DNA of 64,000 nt from Polyangiaceae bacterium (GTDB taxonomy: Bacteria; Myxococcota_A; Polyangia; Polyangiales; Polyangiaceae): assembly GCA_016715885.1 (NCBI GenBank), contig JADJXL010000002.1, positions 1-64,000 of the forward strand. Direction: 5' to 3'. The notes under the pieces are model-generated. The model saw nothing but the letters and a program-made list of their open reading frames with translations. It was not told where the DNA came from and made no database searches. The first letter of the stretch is position 1; every line of letters begins with the position of its first letter. A program made the translations under genes and the position numbers. Below, in pieces: positions 7,978 through 16,261 of this stretch.

Positions 7978-8178
7978 ATGGACACCGGAACTGGCAGGAA
8001 AACCATGCTGCTGGGCGCAATATGCTGCGCTGCTGGCGTCGCGTGCAACGCCGTGACCTACTCGGGAACCGCGTCGACCGAAGAATTGACCTACGTCCTC
8101 GCGTGGGGCGCCATCATTTTCGGCGCAATACAAATCGTTCGCGGCGCCGCGAACCGCGGACCAAGCAACCAACAGTAA
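7978..8178 (+). CDS. small membrane protein
   Basis: A 66-residue protein with two hydrophobic stretches (TMLLGAICCAAGVACNAVTY and LAWGAIIFGAIQIVRGAA), resembling small two-helix inner-membrane proteins. The ATG at 7978 is preferred over an in-frame ATG at 7885 because the first helix then begins near the N-terminus and a weak GAGCAGG precedes it. It lies about 110 nt after the rqcH-like gene and 48 nt before the selenoprotein candidate. Function unknown. Confidence 0.5.
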   Translation: MDTGTGRKTMLLGAICCAAGVACNAVTYSGTASTEELTYVLAWGAIIFGAIQIVRGAANRGPSNQQ

Positions 8179-8226
8179 ACGTCATCGCTCGTCACCTGCC
8201 CCGAAGCGTGGTACGTATGCGTCGTC

Positions 8227-8793
8227 ATGCCTCATCCACGCGTCATCAAACCAGCCATCATCGCTTTCGCTGCAATGCTTTCGCTGGGGTGCAACAAATC
8301 GCGGGACAGCGGTTCTTCGAGCGCCACGGTCGCCGAATCCGCACCCGTGGAAAACTTTCCCAGCCTGGATCCCAAAACGTGGGTGAATGGCGCTCCGCTG
8401 TCGCTCGCCGATTCTCGCGAGAAACACGTGCTGCTCATGGAGGCATGGCACCCAGCCTGAAGCGCTTGCCGAGCGTCCGTGCCTGCCGTGATGGCGCTGC
8501 ACGGACGCTTCAAGGCTCGCGGTCTGCGGGCCCTGGGAGTTGTGAATTTCGATCCAGCGGACGCCGAAAGCGAACGCCAAAGTGCCATCGAAGCTGCGCG
8601 GGAAGAAAAAATGGACTATCCCACGTACCTCGATGAAAATGGCGCTTGGTCCAAAAAACACGGCGTCGCGGACATACCGGCATTTTTGGTGATCAATCGC
8701 GACGGCCGCGTCGTGTTTCGGCATCGAGGTAAACTCGTCATCGACAGCCCCGCCTATGTCGAAATGACAACGGCCATCGAAACCGCTCTTTGA
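8227..8793 (+). CDS. thioredoxin-fold lipoprotein, predicted selenoprotein (TGA = Sec78)
   Basis: A TlpA/thioredoxin-like lipoprotein of 188 residues if the in-frame TGA at 8458-8460 is read as selenocysteine. The N-terminus is a signal peptide ending in lipobox S-L-G-C. Reading through gives W-H-P-A-U-S-A-C-R-A-S-V-P, which aligns residue by residue with the TlpA active site W-A-T-W-C-G-P-C-R-A-E-M-P, placing Sec78 on the first catalytic Cys and Cys81 on the second. Downstream the fold continues (ALGVVNFDPADAESER, cis-Pro segment VADIPAFLVINRDGRVVFRH). An 11-bp hairpin starts 11 nt after the TGA, where a bacterial SECIS belongs. The likely role is disulfide or peroxide reduction at the envelope. 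The alternative is a nonsense-broken thioredoxin gene. The selAB/selC/selD genes needed are not in this window. Confidence 0.8.
8472..8509 (+). promoter_or_regulatory. SECIS-like hairpin (bSECIS)
   Basis: A perfect 11-bp stem, AGCGTCCGTGC paired with GCACGGACGCT, begins 11 nt after the in-frame TGA. The 16-nt apical part can fold further as GCC-GTGAT-GGC, giving a small loop that begins with G. The loop G lies about 28 nt after the TGA, inside the range usual for bacterial SECIS elements, which sit within the coding region and bind SelB. It also codes for protein, as expected. Confidence 0.7.
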
Positions 8794-8802
8794 TGCCAGG
8801 CC

Positions 8803-8985
8803 AGGATCTGTAGGCTCGCTCCGCGCGCGTGGGACGCGCGCTACGCGAGGCTAGTTTACGATGGGGGGCTCGCAGGCGGCCCTATAAGTGTTTTTGCCAG
8901 AGGCAAAAACACGGGCCGACTGCTCTGCCCCCATACCCCCCGGTTCGAAATGCAACCAGGTCAGGTCCTGAACGCTTGCCCGCTT
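8803..8985. repeat. convergent-junction palindromic repeat, copy 1
   Basis: Fills the gap between the convergent selenoprotein and NTF2-like genes. It holds a GC-rich inverted repeat (CGCGCGTGGGACGCGCG), the conserved GTTTACGATGGGGGG, an inner hairpin (GTGTTTTTGC-CAGAG-GCAAAAACAC) and the closing CCCCCATACCCCCC. Related copies lie at 10.7, 18.3 and 58.0 kb, all between convergent genes. Confidence 0.8.
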
Positions 8986-8995
8986 TACCCCGCCG

Positions 8996-9484
8996 CTATT
9001 CGGAATCCCTGGCGATCACCAACCGATCGTGCGCGATGCGCCCATTTACCTTGTGCGCCATGTGTTGCGTGACCACCTTGTCTCCCGCGGCGTAGGTGCG
9101 AACCTCGGTAAATGCAATGGCATCGCTCGTTTCCACTTCGTCGATGATCGACATGTTTTCTATGCGGCGATGCCACCCCCCGACGGCATCCACCGAAAAG
9201 TCTCCACGCAGTCGTTCGAGGATTGCTTTGTGACCGCGCACGATCACCGGATGAGCCGGCGGATGCAAACTCGAAACCTCCTCGATGACGGCATCGTCCG
9301 CATAAACCTCGGCCAGGGCTTCGGGATCCCGGTTTTCGAGTGCACGACGAATGCGTTCCATGATGAAGGGAGGATCTTCCAGATGGCGACGGATCGAGCT
9401 CTCCATGCGCGATTTCTTGTGCCAGCTTGTGGATTTGTCGATGGGGATACGCCCCTCCAAAATAAAAGAAATCATTGCTCGCAT
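8996..9484 (-). CDS. NTF2/SnoaL-like protein
   Basis: Up to 162 residues. The C-terminal 125 fit the small alpha+beta NTF2-like (SnoaL) fold: an N-terminal helix with RRALENRDPEALAEVYADDA, the motif PVIVRGHKAILERL, then strands RIENMSIIDEVETSDAIAFT and VTQHMAHKVNGRIAHDRLV. Members bind small hydrophobic ligands or act as isomerases; the substrate cannot be read from sequence. The start is uncertain: ATG at 9484 is the longest, while ATG at 9406 begins just before the domain. It is transcribed divergently from the metallophosphatase gene 27 nt away. Confidence 0.7.
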   Translation of the reverse strand: MRAMISFILEGRIPIDKSTSWHKKSRMESSIRRHLEDPPFIMERIRRALENRDPEALAEVYADDAVIEEVSSLHPPAHPVIVRGHKAILERLRGDFSVDAVGGWHRRIENMSIIDEVETSDAIAFTEVRTYAAGDKVVTQHMAHKVNGRIAHDRLVIARDSE

Positions 9485-9511
9485 CGCCCGCGCGCGTCAT
9501 AACCACCCGCC

Positions 9512-10693
9512 ATGGTGAGTCCCCCCCGAATGGTCGCGCTCGGCGATGTCCACTTGACTCGGTCGACTCCTCGCGACGTTTCCGATGACCTCGCCCGCCT
9601 CATTGAAACGCATCCGGGCACACGCATTGTCATTGCCGGCGATTTGTTCGATCTCTCGGCCGACCTGCCAAAGCTGCCTCTCACGCGCGCCATCGATGAA
9701 GTGTTCGCGACACACGTGAGCGCCAAAGCTGCGCTCGGTCGGCATATCGCTCGAGGTGGCGAATTGTGGCTCGTCAGTGGGAATCACGACGCAGCACTCG
9801 GATTCGACGATTTCCGCACGGCATTGGAAAACGTACTCGATCTACCAAGTGAAGCTCGCTCGCGCCTGCGCACGACCCCCTGGTTTTTTCGCGAAGGTGG
9901 CCTCCACATCGAACACGGTCACATCTTCGATCCCGACAACGCTCCAACTCACCCGCTCGTTCTCGGCGAAGCCAGCCTCGGCGTTCACTTCGTCGAACAA
10001 TTCATCGCGCCCACGGGGGCTCATCGGTACTTGAACATGAACGACGAAACGCCATTGAAGCTTTTTCTTTCGGCGTTTTCGTTTTATGGCCCCAGGGCCC
10101 CGTATGTCATCTACCGCTATTTCCACGCGGCCATTCATGCGGTGCTGCGCAGCGGGCCAGCGTATCGCCGCCGTACGAAAATGGAAGAACCACTCGGCGA
10201 AGAAGAGCTCGCGCGCTTTACCGATGCATTCGGCATACCATCCGACCTCGCCCGCTCGCTGCTCGATCTGAGTGCTCGCCCGACGCTCGAAAGCGTCAGC
10301 CGCACGTTTTCTCGTCTCTATTTCGATCGCGTCCTGTCCACCATTGCCATGGGCGCAGGATTGTCCGCCGCCGCGCTTGGGAAGAAGCGAGCAGGAAAAG
10401 CGGTTTTTTCAATTGGGGCATTGGCCTTGGCTTCGAGCTGGGCGCGCGGGCACAACCGATACCGCGGCTCCACTGCCGAACAGCTCGCCGAAGGCGCGCA
10501 AAGAATCGTGGACACCACGGGTGCTCAATTGGTTATTTTTGGACATACCCACCGCGAAGCGCTCGGAGAAAACTACGCCAATACAGCCAGCTTTGCATTC
10601 CCCCGGGGCGCTCCGGGCCGGCCCTTTTTGGAGATTGACATGGCTGGAGAAACCCCGCGAGCTCACCGGAGATATTGGCCTAAGGCTGTTTGA
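9512..10693 (+). CDS. calcineurin-like metallophosphatase
   Basis: A 393-residue metallophosphoesterase with the metal-binding signature in order: GDVH near residue 11, GDLFD near 43, GNHD near 90, and the C-terminal GHTH near 344. The N-terminal and C-terminal parts form the catalytic domain. The middle (about 180-300) is a helical insertion containing an Ala/Gly-rich hydrophobic segment (LSTIAMGAGLSAAALG) that could touch the membrane. The substrate is unknown; the layout recalls UDP-diacylglucosamine hydrolase-like and other periplasm-facing phosphoesterases, but no assignment is made. It is followed by repeat copy 2 at a convergent junction. Confidence 0.85.
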   Translation: MVSPPRMVALGDVHLTRSTPRDVSDDLARLIETHPGTRIVIAGDLFDLSADLPKLPLTRAIDEVFATHVSAKAALGRHIARGGELWLVSGNHDAALGFDDFRTALENVLDLPSEARSRLRTTPWFFREGGLHIEHGHIFDPDNAPTHPLVLGEASLGVHFVEQFIAPTGAHRYLNMNDETPLKLFLSAFSFYGPRAPYVIYRYFHAAIHAVLRSGPAYRRRTKMEEPLGEEELARFTDAFGIPSDLARSLLDLSARPTLESVSRTFSRLYFDRVLSTIAMGAGLSAAALGKKRAGKAVFSIGALALASSWARGHNRYRGSTAEQLAEGAQRIVDTTGAQLVIFGHTHREALGENYANTASFAFPRGAPGRPFLEIDMAGETPRAHRRYWPKAV

Positions 10694-10884
10694 GGCCGGG
10701 CCTGGATTTGTACGCTTGCTTCGCGCGCGTGGGACGCGCGCTTCGCAAGGTGTTTACGATGGGGGGGCCGAGGCTCGCCTCCCGGTGTTTTTGCGCTTCG
10801 CACAAAAACACGGCGAGGCTCGGCCCCCCCATACCCCCCAGGATCGAATCGCAACCTCGATCCAAATCCAGGCCCGCTCTCAAA
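10694..10884. repeat. convergent-junction palindromic repeat, copy 2
   Basis: The most complete copy, filling the metallophosphatase/recO convergent gap. The outer arms are GGCCGGGCCTGGATTTG and AATCCAGGCCCG. Inside are CGCGCGTGGGACGCGCG, GTTTACGATGGGGGGG, arms CCGAGGCTCGCC and GGCGAGGCTCGG, and a central hairpin GTGTTTTTGCG-CTT-CGCACAAAAACAC, closing with CCCCCCATACCCCC. Transcription from either side would form a long hairpin. Confidence 0.85.
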
Positions 10885-11631
10885 TCAGCGCACGTGCGCC
10901 GCAATCACCGCGTCCACCAAGTCGACGACGATGCGCGCATCCTCGTCGCGCAATGCGTGGTCGTCTCCTGCACTCGCCGCATCAATGCGCGCCCGCAAGT
11001 CGGACCGCACCACCAACCTCGCCCCTCCACACGCTCGACATACCAATCCCCCAAATGCCGGATCCAAACACGCCGGCGCATCGAGCGGACACGAGCGCCC
11101 ACAACGAACACACCTGTCGAGCACCAGAGCAAATCCAATATCGGCAAGAATGCGTAATCCCCCGGTCGCAAGCCGAGGCTCGGGGTTGCCTCGTGACGGA
11201 TCGTCCAATGCATCCAGCAATTCATTCAGTGTCGCATAAAGCGCCGGCTCTCGCGTCCCCGGTGGAGCGACCGAACGAATCCAACGCAAAGCACGTCCGG
11301 CAGCTTCCATCGGTGCCAGCGCTTCGACGAGATGCAAACGTGGGTGCGCAATCGAAGCTTCCACGAGCACCAATAGGTCCTGGTGTTCGCGTTCGTCCAG
11401 AGAAACCCGGAGCAAATGCATCGGCTCGAGCGCCGCGACGCGTTTGGATGGTTTTCGAGCGCTCCGGGCGACGGCCGAAAGAATCCCTCGAGCTTCCGTG
11501 AAAAGCGTTACAATGAAATCCGCTTCGCCAACGGGGACTCGGCGCACGAGAAGCGCGTCGGTGCGCAGGTTTTTCTTGGCAACCGAATGACGTACGCGCC
11601 GCGAGGGACGCGATGGACCGGCCAAACCCAT
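10885..11631 (-). CDS. recO: DNA repair protein RecO
   Basis: A 248-residue RecO, which with RecF/RecR loads RecA onto SSB-coated single-stranded DNA. The N-terminal OB-fold is recognisable (RTDALLVRRVPVGEADFIVT, FTEARGILSAVARSARK). The C-terminal helical part carries a zinc finger (CVRCGRSC ... CLDPAFGGLVCRACGG). The length is typical. The first 16 residues are unusual for RecO, so translation may start at the in-frame GTG before AKKNLRTD. It lies 4 nt downstream of the RodZ-like gene stop and is probably co-transcribed with it. Confidence 0.92.
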   Translation of the reverse strand: MGLAGPSRPSRRVRHSVAKKNLRTDALLVRRVPVGEADFIVTLFTEARGILSAVARSARKPSKRVAALEPMHLLRVSLDEREHQDLLVLVEASIAHPRLHLVEALAPMEAAGRALRWIRSVAPPGTREPALYATLNELLDALDDPSRGNPEPRLATGGLRILADIGFALVLDRCVRCGRSCPLDAPACLDPAFGGLVCRACGGARLVVRSDLRARIDAASAGDDHALRDEDARIVVDLVDAVIAAHVR

Positions 11632-11635
11632 ATCG

Positions 11636-12070
11636 TCAGATATGGAATGCCAGGGCCGGTTTGTCCGAAGAAACCTGAGAAAGTTCGGGCGGCATGTCGT
11701 GTCCGCGCGGACGCATGACGATGCTCAAAGCGAGCGTGAAAAGAATGAGCAAGAGTACAAAGGCGAATGCCACGCCGAACCTGCGACTTTGCGTTCCGCG
11801 CATCGGAGAAGCCATGGGTAATGGTGTAACCACGGCAACTCGACGACTGGCAGTATAGCGAGCCAAAACTTCTTCAACGGGAATGGAAACGGCTCGCGCA
11901 TACGCGCGGAGGAAGCCACGGACAAACACTTCGCCTGGGAGGTCATCGAAATGGTCTGCCTCGATCCGTTCGATGGCAGGAACGGGAATACGAGTGGCGC
12001 GGGAGATTTCCTCCACGCTCATGGCCCTGCTTTCACGGGCATGTCTTAGGTAGCGACCAATCGACTCCAT
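11636..12070 (-). CDS. RodZ-like HTH membrane protein
   Basis: A 144-residue protein. Residues 1-70 form the RodZ/HTH_25 type helix-turn-helix (YLRHARESRAMSVEEISRAT, then LPGEVFVRGFLRAYARAVSI). A transmembrane helix follows at about 101-119 (FGVAFAFVLLLILFTLALSI), with a short external tail. RodZ links MreB to the elongation machinery; this protein is much shorter than typical RodZ and lacks the periplasmic beta domain. It could instead be a membrane-bound regulator. It is immediately upstream of recO. Confidence 0.7.
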   Translation of the reverse strand: MESIGRYLRHARESRAMSVEEISRATRIPVPAIERIEADHFDDLPGEVFVRGFLRAYARAVSIPVEEVLARYTASRRVAVVTPLPMASPMRGTQSRRFGVAFAFVLLLILFTLALSIVMRPRGHDMPPELSQVSSDKPALAFHI

Positions 12071-12149
12071 CCGAGATCACCCATTCAGCGATGCGAAACT
12101 CCTTCCAACCTTCGCGGAGCATAACCTGGTTTTTCCGCGAATGACAACC

Positions 12150-12989
12150 TCATTGAAGGGCGGTGAGCTCGGCGGCGCAACGTTTTCCGACCGCAGTCGC
12201 GGGGCCGGCATCACGGCACCGCTCGAGATCCGCACGGACGAGATCCTGAGATCCAGCCCTCGCCGCCACGCGTGCGCGTGCGGCATACCCTTCCTGAAGC
12301 TGCTTGCACTCCGATCTATCCGTTTCGAGCGCTTTCGTAAAGGCTTCTTGTGCCAGCGAAAGCTCCCCTTTCTTTTCGTAGGCGAGTCCAAGCCGGTAGT
12401 TACCGACACAGAATCGAGGTTCAGCCGTCAATGCTCGACGCAACGCGACAATCGCTTCGTCGATATTCCCACGAGAAAGATAAGCCCAACCCAGATTGCC
12501 CCACGCCTTCTCCGGCGAGGCATACAAGATGTCTTCCGCAAGCGGTTTCAAGACCGCGACAGCTTCATCGTATTTTTTCTGATGTACGAGAATGACGCCG
12601 AGCGCGTTTTTGGCATCACGCATTTCCGGAGCAGTTTCGAGGGCTTGGCGCACATGACGTTCGGCTTCCTCGAATCGACAATCCGGCGAAGTTTCATCGC
12701 CCGCGCAGAATGCCAAGAGAATGACGGCCCCAAGGTAATGGACCTCGGGATCGGCATTGTCAATGCGAAGCGAAGCCTCGACGTGCCCGAGCGCTTCCCG
12801 CAACATCCCCTGCTGAAATGAAACGCGCGCCAAGTCGTATTCGGCCCGCGCTTTGGGATCTTCATCCGTTCGAAGCTGAGCCCCCGCACAGCCCAAGCCA
12901 TGCAGCGAAAGCGCACAAGCAAGGGCAAACCGAGCACGCTTGTCGCGCGCAAAGCTGCCATTCCCCGTGTTTTTTCGCCGATCTCTCAT
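12150..12989 (-). CDS. TPR lipoprotein, Tgl/PilF-like
   Basis: A 279-residue tetratricopeptide protein. The ATG at 12989 gives a basic N-terminus and a hydrophobic segment ending in a lipobox-like L-G-C-A, so an outer-membrane lipoprotein is likely; the longer frame lacks this. At least four TPRs are visible (YDLARVSFQQGMLREALGHV, AEDILYASPEKAWGNLGWAY, LSRGNIDEAIVALRRAL, NYRLGLAYEKKGELSLAQEA). The arrangement resembles Tgl/PilF pilotins, which assemble the PilQ secretin for type IV pili. No pil genes are in the window, so the pilotin assignment is tentative; TPR lipoprotein is secure. Confidence 0.75.
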   Translation of the reverse strand: MRDRRKNTGNGSFARDKRARFALACALSLHGLGCAGAQLRTDEDPKARAEYDLARVSFQQGMLREALGHVEASLRIDNADPEVHYLGAVILLAFCAGDETSPDCRFEEAERHVRQALETAPEMRDAKNALGVILVHQKKYDEAVAVLKPLAEDILYASPEKAWGNLGWAYLSRGNIDEAIVALRRALTAEPRFCVGNYRLGLAYEKKGELSLAQEAFTKALETDRSECKQLQEGYAARARVAARAGSQDLVRADLERCRDAGPATAVGKRCAAELTALQ

Positions 12990-13211
12990 GTGCAGAAGGC
13001 GTTTCCCGATGTTCGTAGCGGTCTTCCCCGAGGCCAATCTGCATGGCCGACCGGGGAAAAGGGGGTACCCCAAGGGCGGCAAAGCGTCAACCCGCAAAAA
13101 CACCCCGAGCCCAAGAACAATCACGATCTCGGCAAATGATCAGTCAACCGGACGGAAAACGCAGGCGAAATTGCGTATCCATTGGACGAACTTCACTGCG
13201 ATCAAAAGTTT

Positions 13212-13910
13212 TCAGCGCGCCTCGGGCACCTCCGCCGCAAGCTCGTCCCGCTGACCCAAAAGACCAAAATACTTCCGAAGCCCTTCAATACTCGGGATCT
13301 CCAGCCGCTCGTCCACGATCCGAACGTACTGCCCATCGCGAAGCTTCTGCACGTTGCGCTTCAGCGTGTCCACATCGAGCCCCACCTGCGCCGCAAGCTC
13401 CATCGGTGAAATGGAAAACGTTGCTCCGCCACTTCCAGGCTCCCGCGCCCGACGCGCATGCTCCAAAAGCGCCCGCACGACCTTGGATTGAATGTCGGTG
13501 TGCATGGTCACTTCGAGCTGATGCTCGGCATCCCGCAAGCGTCGCACAAGCTGCTTGACAACCCGCGAAGCGATGGTCGCGTTGTGCTCGAGCAAGTGTT
13601 GAAGCGTCGCTTGATCGATGACGAGCGCGAGCACGGGCGACAAAGCCACCGCGGTCGATGATCGCTCGGAGCCTTCGAGAAGCGCCGATTCGCCGAACAA
13701 GTCGCCCGGTTTGCACACCAAAATGCTGCGCTCCGCCCCGCGAATCCGCTTGATCAAACGCACTCGCCCCTCCTCGAGCAAGTACGCATGCGTCGCCGGA
13801 TCCCCCTCGCTGAAAAGCGTGTCTCCTGCCTCGAAACGCTGCCCAAACCGCGCGTGAAGCGGATCGACCACGGCCGCAGGCTCTTGCTCGGTGTCAGGCG
13901 AAACGTCCAT
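13212..13910 (-). CDS. Crp/Fnr-family transcriptional regulator
   Basis: A 232-residue regulator. Residues 20-120 form the cyclic-nucleotide-binding-like beta-roll (FSEGDPATHAYLLEEGRVRL, then PGDLFGESALLEGSERSSTA, which fits the phosphate-binding cassette G-E). A dimer helix (LLEHNATIASRVVKQLVRRL) follows. The C-terminal winged helix has SPMELAAQVGLDVDTLKRNV as recognition region. There is no Fnr-type Cys cluster, so it is Crp-like rather than an oxygen sensor. It lies 18 nt downstream of tsaB on the same strand. Targets unknown. Confidence 0.9.
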   Translation of the reverse strand: MDVSPDTEQEPAAVVDPLHARFGQRFEAGDTLFSEGDPATHAYLLEEGRVRLIKRIRGAERSILVCKPGDLFGESALLEGSERSSTAVALSPVLALVIDQATLQHLLEHNATIASRVVKQLVRRLRDAEHQLEVTMHTDIQSKVVRALLEHARRAREPGSGGATFSISPMELAAQVGLDVDTLKRNVQKLRDGQYVRIVDERLEIPSIEGLRKYFGLLGQRDELAAEVPEAR

Positions 13911-13928
13911 CGAGGGCCCCGAGTCTAC

Positions 13929-14657
13929 CTAGCTCGCTGCCCCAGATGCCATGGGCTTCGCATCCGGAGGCCTCACGTAACTCGGCTCGAGCAGCGACGC
14001 ATCGAACTCGCCCGCAACACCCTTCGATGACGCAAAGCGTCTCAGGCCGACGCGCCCAACCGCCACCGCGTCCGGCAAGTCCACCGAAGCCCCGCGCACC
14101 ACTTGCGCCGCCATCGATGGCTCGAGAAGCGCCGCCTCACCAACGATGCGTAAGGCATAACCGTCCGCAATCAAACGCGAAAATTCCGTCCACGCCGAGA
14201 GCAAATGAAATGCGTCCGCGATGGGCACATGCGCCGGAGCCCACAATGTCTGCCCCGATGCGTCATGGGCGGCGATGAAAAATTCCTGCTTTTTGGCATC
14301 GAGCACCGACACGACCACGTCTTTGGGCCCTGCGGCGCCCGTAACGAACGCGGCCGCCGCCATGGCCTCCAAAGACCCGACACCCACCAAAGCTGCGCCT
14401 AGGCCCAGCGCAAGGCCCTTGGCGGACGCAACGCCCACGCGCACGCCCGTGAACGACCCGGGACCGATGTCACACGCGACGAGCTCAATCTCGGAACGGC
14501 TTACGGCTGCGGCTTCGAGTGCCTCGGTCACGGCCGAAAAGATGCGCTCGGCATGCCCGCCAAGGTCGGCATAGCCGCTTGCGCCCAAGACGCGATCGCC
14601 GTCGAGGACAGCAGCACTGCCGCGGTATGTCGAAGTGGAGAGGGCGAGAACCTTCAT
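13929..14657 (-). CDS. tsaB: tRNA N6-threonylcarbamoyladenosine protein TsaB
   Basis: A 242-residue TsaB, the scaffolding partner of TsaD and TsaE in making t6A37 on ANN-decoding tRNAs. The N-terminal ASKHA-fold signature is MKVLALSTSTYRGSAAVLDG, followed by GGHAERIF and the conserved CDIGPGSFTGVRVGVASAKG. The frame continues 109 codons upstream, but the ATG at 14657 gives the family N-terminus and normal length. It is divergent from the TonB-like gene and co-directional with the downstream Crp-like regulator. Confidence 0.93.
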   Translation of the reverse strand: MKVLALSTSTYRGSAAVLDGDRVLGASGYADLGGHAERIFSAVTEALEAAAVSRSEIELVACDIGPGSFTGVRVGVASAKGLALGLGAALVGVGSLEAMAAAAFVTGAAGPKDVVVSVLDAKKQEFFIAAHDASGQTLWAPAHVPIADAFHLLSAWTEFSRLIADGYALRIVGEAALLEPSMAAQVVRGASVDLPDAVAVGRVGLRRFASSKGVAGEFDASLLEPSYVRPPDAKPMASGAAS

Positions 14658-14746
14658 GCTAGGTTGATCCAACCGGGAACGACGTGGCTGTGTCGTTGTC
14701 CTGTCCGTTTGGTCGAACGTCGAACGTTCCGCAAAGGCAGGGCAAC

Positions 14747-15892
14747 ATGGCAAAGGGTGCGTGGGTGATGCGAACGGCGGTGATGGTGTCGATTCTGGCA
14801 CACGCGTCGCTGATTGGCGCAGCCGGTTTGCGAAAGGCTGCGCCAGCACCTGACGAACCGCCGCAGGCCGCGGACCTTTTGGCCGGAACGACGGCGCTGC
14901 CAGCCGATGCCGAAGAACTTCACGAAGTGGATGTTTTGGGCGGTTCTGCCGCACAAACGCCCCCGGCCGCTCCGCCTGCACCACCTGCGGCGCCTGCGGG
15001 ACAGGACGACGACGAAGCGCCGGCCGAGCCTCCCAAGCCGCCGGTCGCGCAGGACAAACCTGTCACTCAGGACAAACCCAGCGTTTCAGACGAACCCGCC
15101 CCGAAGCCTGTGCCCAAAGTTCCGGCGAAGCCCAAGCCGGTCGCGGACAAACCGGAAACACCGGAACCGAAAGACGAAGGCGAGGCCGACAAAACGCCGG
15201 ACGCTGCCCCGGAATCGCCTGCTCCGAAGCCCAAGCCCGACGAAGCGAAGGAGCCCGCACCGGTCGATCAAGACAAACCGGTTGCCCAAGGCGATCGAGC
15301 GCCCGAGCCGAACAAGAGGCCCGCTCGCACGGCAAGGCGTCGCAAACCGAGCCCCGCGGCGGCCGCGGCGGCATCGAGCGCCGATGCAGCGCCCGAGGCT
15401 GCCAGCCCGGGCGGCAGCGCGTTCGGCGTCGATGGAGCGACTTCCATCCGCAACCTCGGCCGAGCCTTCGCGCACGCGCTTCCTCCTGCATGCGATTCCG
15501 ACAAGACGTGGGGCACGCTCGCCGTTGGCAACGCCGGGTCGCTCGAGCTTGCGGTCATCGTCGGCGAAGACGGGAAGGTCATGGGCGTCGAGCCCATCAC
15601 GACAAACCCTCCAGCGCACTTGGTCAATGCAGCCAAGCGAACGGTAGCGAACATCCGGCGGAGCTTGGCGGTGCTGGGCGTTGGATCGGTGAATCCCGGA
15701 AAACACGTGCTGCGCATCTCGGCCAAGCTGAGCGACGTGACGGTCACCGAGGAAGAAGCCAGCGGCGCTGCTGCGTTTGGTCTCTCGTCGGACTGGGAAG
15801 GGCGCAAAGGAACGGCTTCGTTTACGCAGCCAAGCGGTAGGCACGTGGAGATCGTCGTGGAGTTTGTCCGCGTGCTACCGCTCGACAAGTGA
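14747..15892 (+). CDS. TonB-like Pro/Ala-rich periplasmic protein
   Basis: About 381 residues. An N-terminal hydrophobic anchor (MRTAVMVSILAHASLIGAAG) precedes a long Pro/Ala/Lys/Glu-rich region (about 35-225) with repeated PKP and DKP units, able to span the periplasm. The last 150 residues form a folded domain (ATSIRNLGRAFAHALPPACD ... VIVGEDGKVMGVEPITTNPP), similar in layout to TonB-like/AgmX C-terminal modules. I therefore call it TonB-like rather than TonB; no exbB/exbD are nearby. ATG at 14747 is chosen over 14684 because the hydrophobic segment then starts close to the N-terminus. Confidence 0.65.
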   Translation: MAKGAWVMRTAVMVSILAHASLIGAAGLRKAAPAPDEPPQAADLLAGTTALPADAEELHEVDVLGGSAAQTPPAAPPAPPAAPAGQDDDEAPAEPPKPPVAQDKPVTQDKPSVSDEPAPKPVPKVPAKPKPVADKPETPEPKDEGEADKTPDAAPESPAPKPKPDEAKEPAPVDQDKPVAQGDRAPEPNKRPARTARRRKPSPAAAAAASSADAAPEAASPGGSAFGVDGATSIRNLGRAFAHALPPACDSDKTWGTLAVGNAGSLELAVIVGEDGKVMGVEPITTNPPAHLVNAAKRTVANIRRSLAVLGVGSVNPGKHVLRISAKLSDVTVTEEEASGAAAFGLSSDWEGRKGTASFTQPSGRHVEIVVEFVRVLPLDK

Positions 15893-16015
15893 CGCGTGTT
15901 TGGAGTGACGAACGGCCCAAACATGCACGTTTGCCACCCCCAGCGCGTACTTTTTCCACGCCCGGCTCTTGCCGAAGGCTACATGGTCGCGCGGGACGCT
16001 GCTACGGTTACGCCC

Positions 16016-16261
16016 ATGGCAGGACCGGCAGGACAGAGCTGCCCGATTTGTGGACGAGACGTGTCGACTTCCGCCGACAACAAATCCCGTCCCTTTTGCT
16101 CGGCGCGTTGCAAGATCATCGATCTGGACAAGTGGCTGAGCGGCTCCTATCGCGTACCCGGCCCGCCTGTCGAATCGAGCGGGATGGGGGAGATCGAAAG
16201 CGCGAGCAATGGCTCCGATACCGATCATTCGTACGAACTCAAAGGAGACGAAGACCCGTGA
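16016..16261 (+). CDS. yacG: YacG zinc-binding protein (DNA gyrase inhibitor family)
   Basis: An 81-residue YacG. The zinc motif is complete: CPICGRDV, then FCSARCKIIDLDKWLSGSYR, giving C-x2-C-x15-C-x3-C. YacG binds GyrB and inhibits gyrase in E. coli. The Cys/Trp core and the R-V-P-G-P tail match the family. The ATG at 16016 begins MAGPAGQSCP; the frame is open upstream to 15896. The stop TGA shares its last base with the ATG of the outer-membrane protein gene (TGATG). Confidence 0.9.
   Translation: MAGPAGQSCPICGRDVSTSADNKSRPFCSARCKIIDLDKWLSGSYRVPGPPVESSGMGEIESASNGSDTDHSYELKGDEDP

Noticed and set aside
8479..8793. A separate small thioredoxin-like gene starting at GTG 8479
   Set aside because: It would lack the first catalytic residue and a start signal; the continuous frame with a UxxC site and hairpin is explained better by one selenoprotein gene.
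10272..11501. 409-residue plus-strand frame
   Set aside because: It overlaps the metallophosphatase end, repeat copy 2 and antisense recO; Arg/Pro/Ala-rich, no domain.
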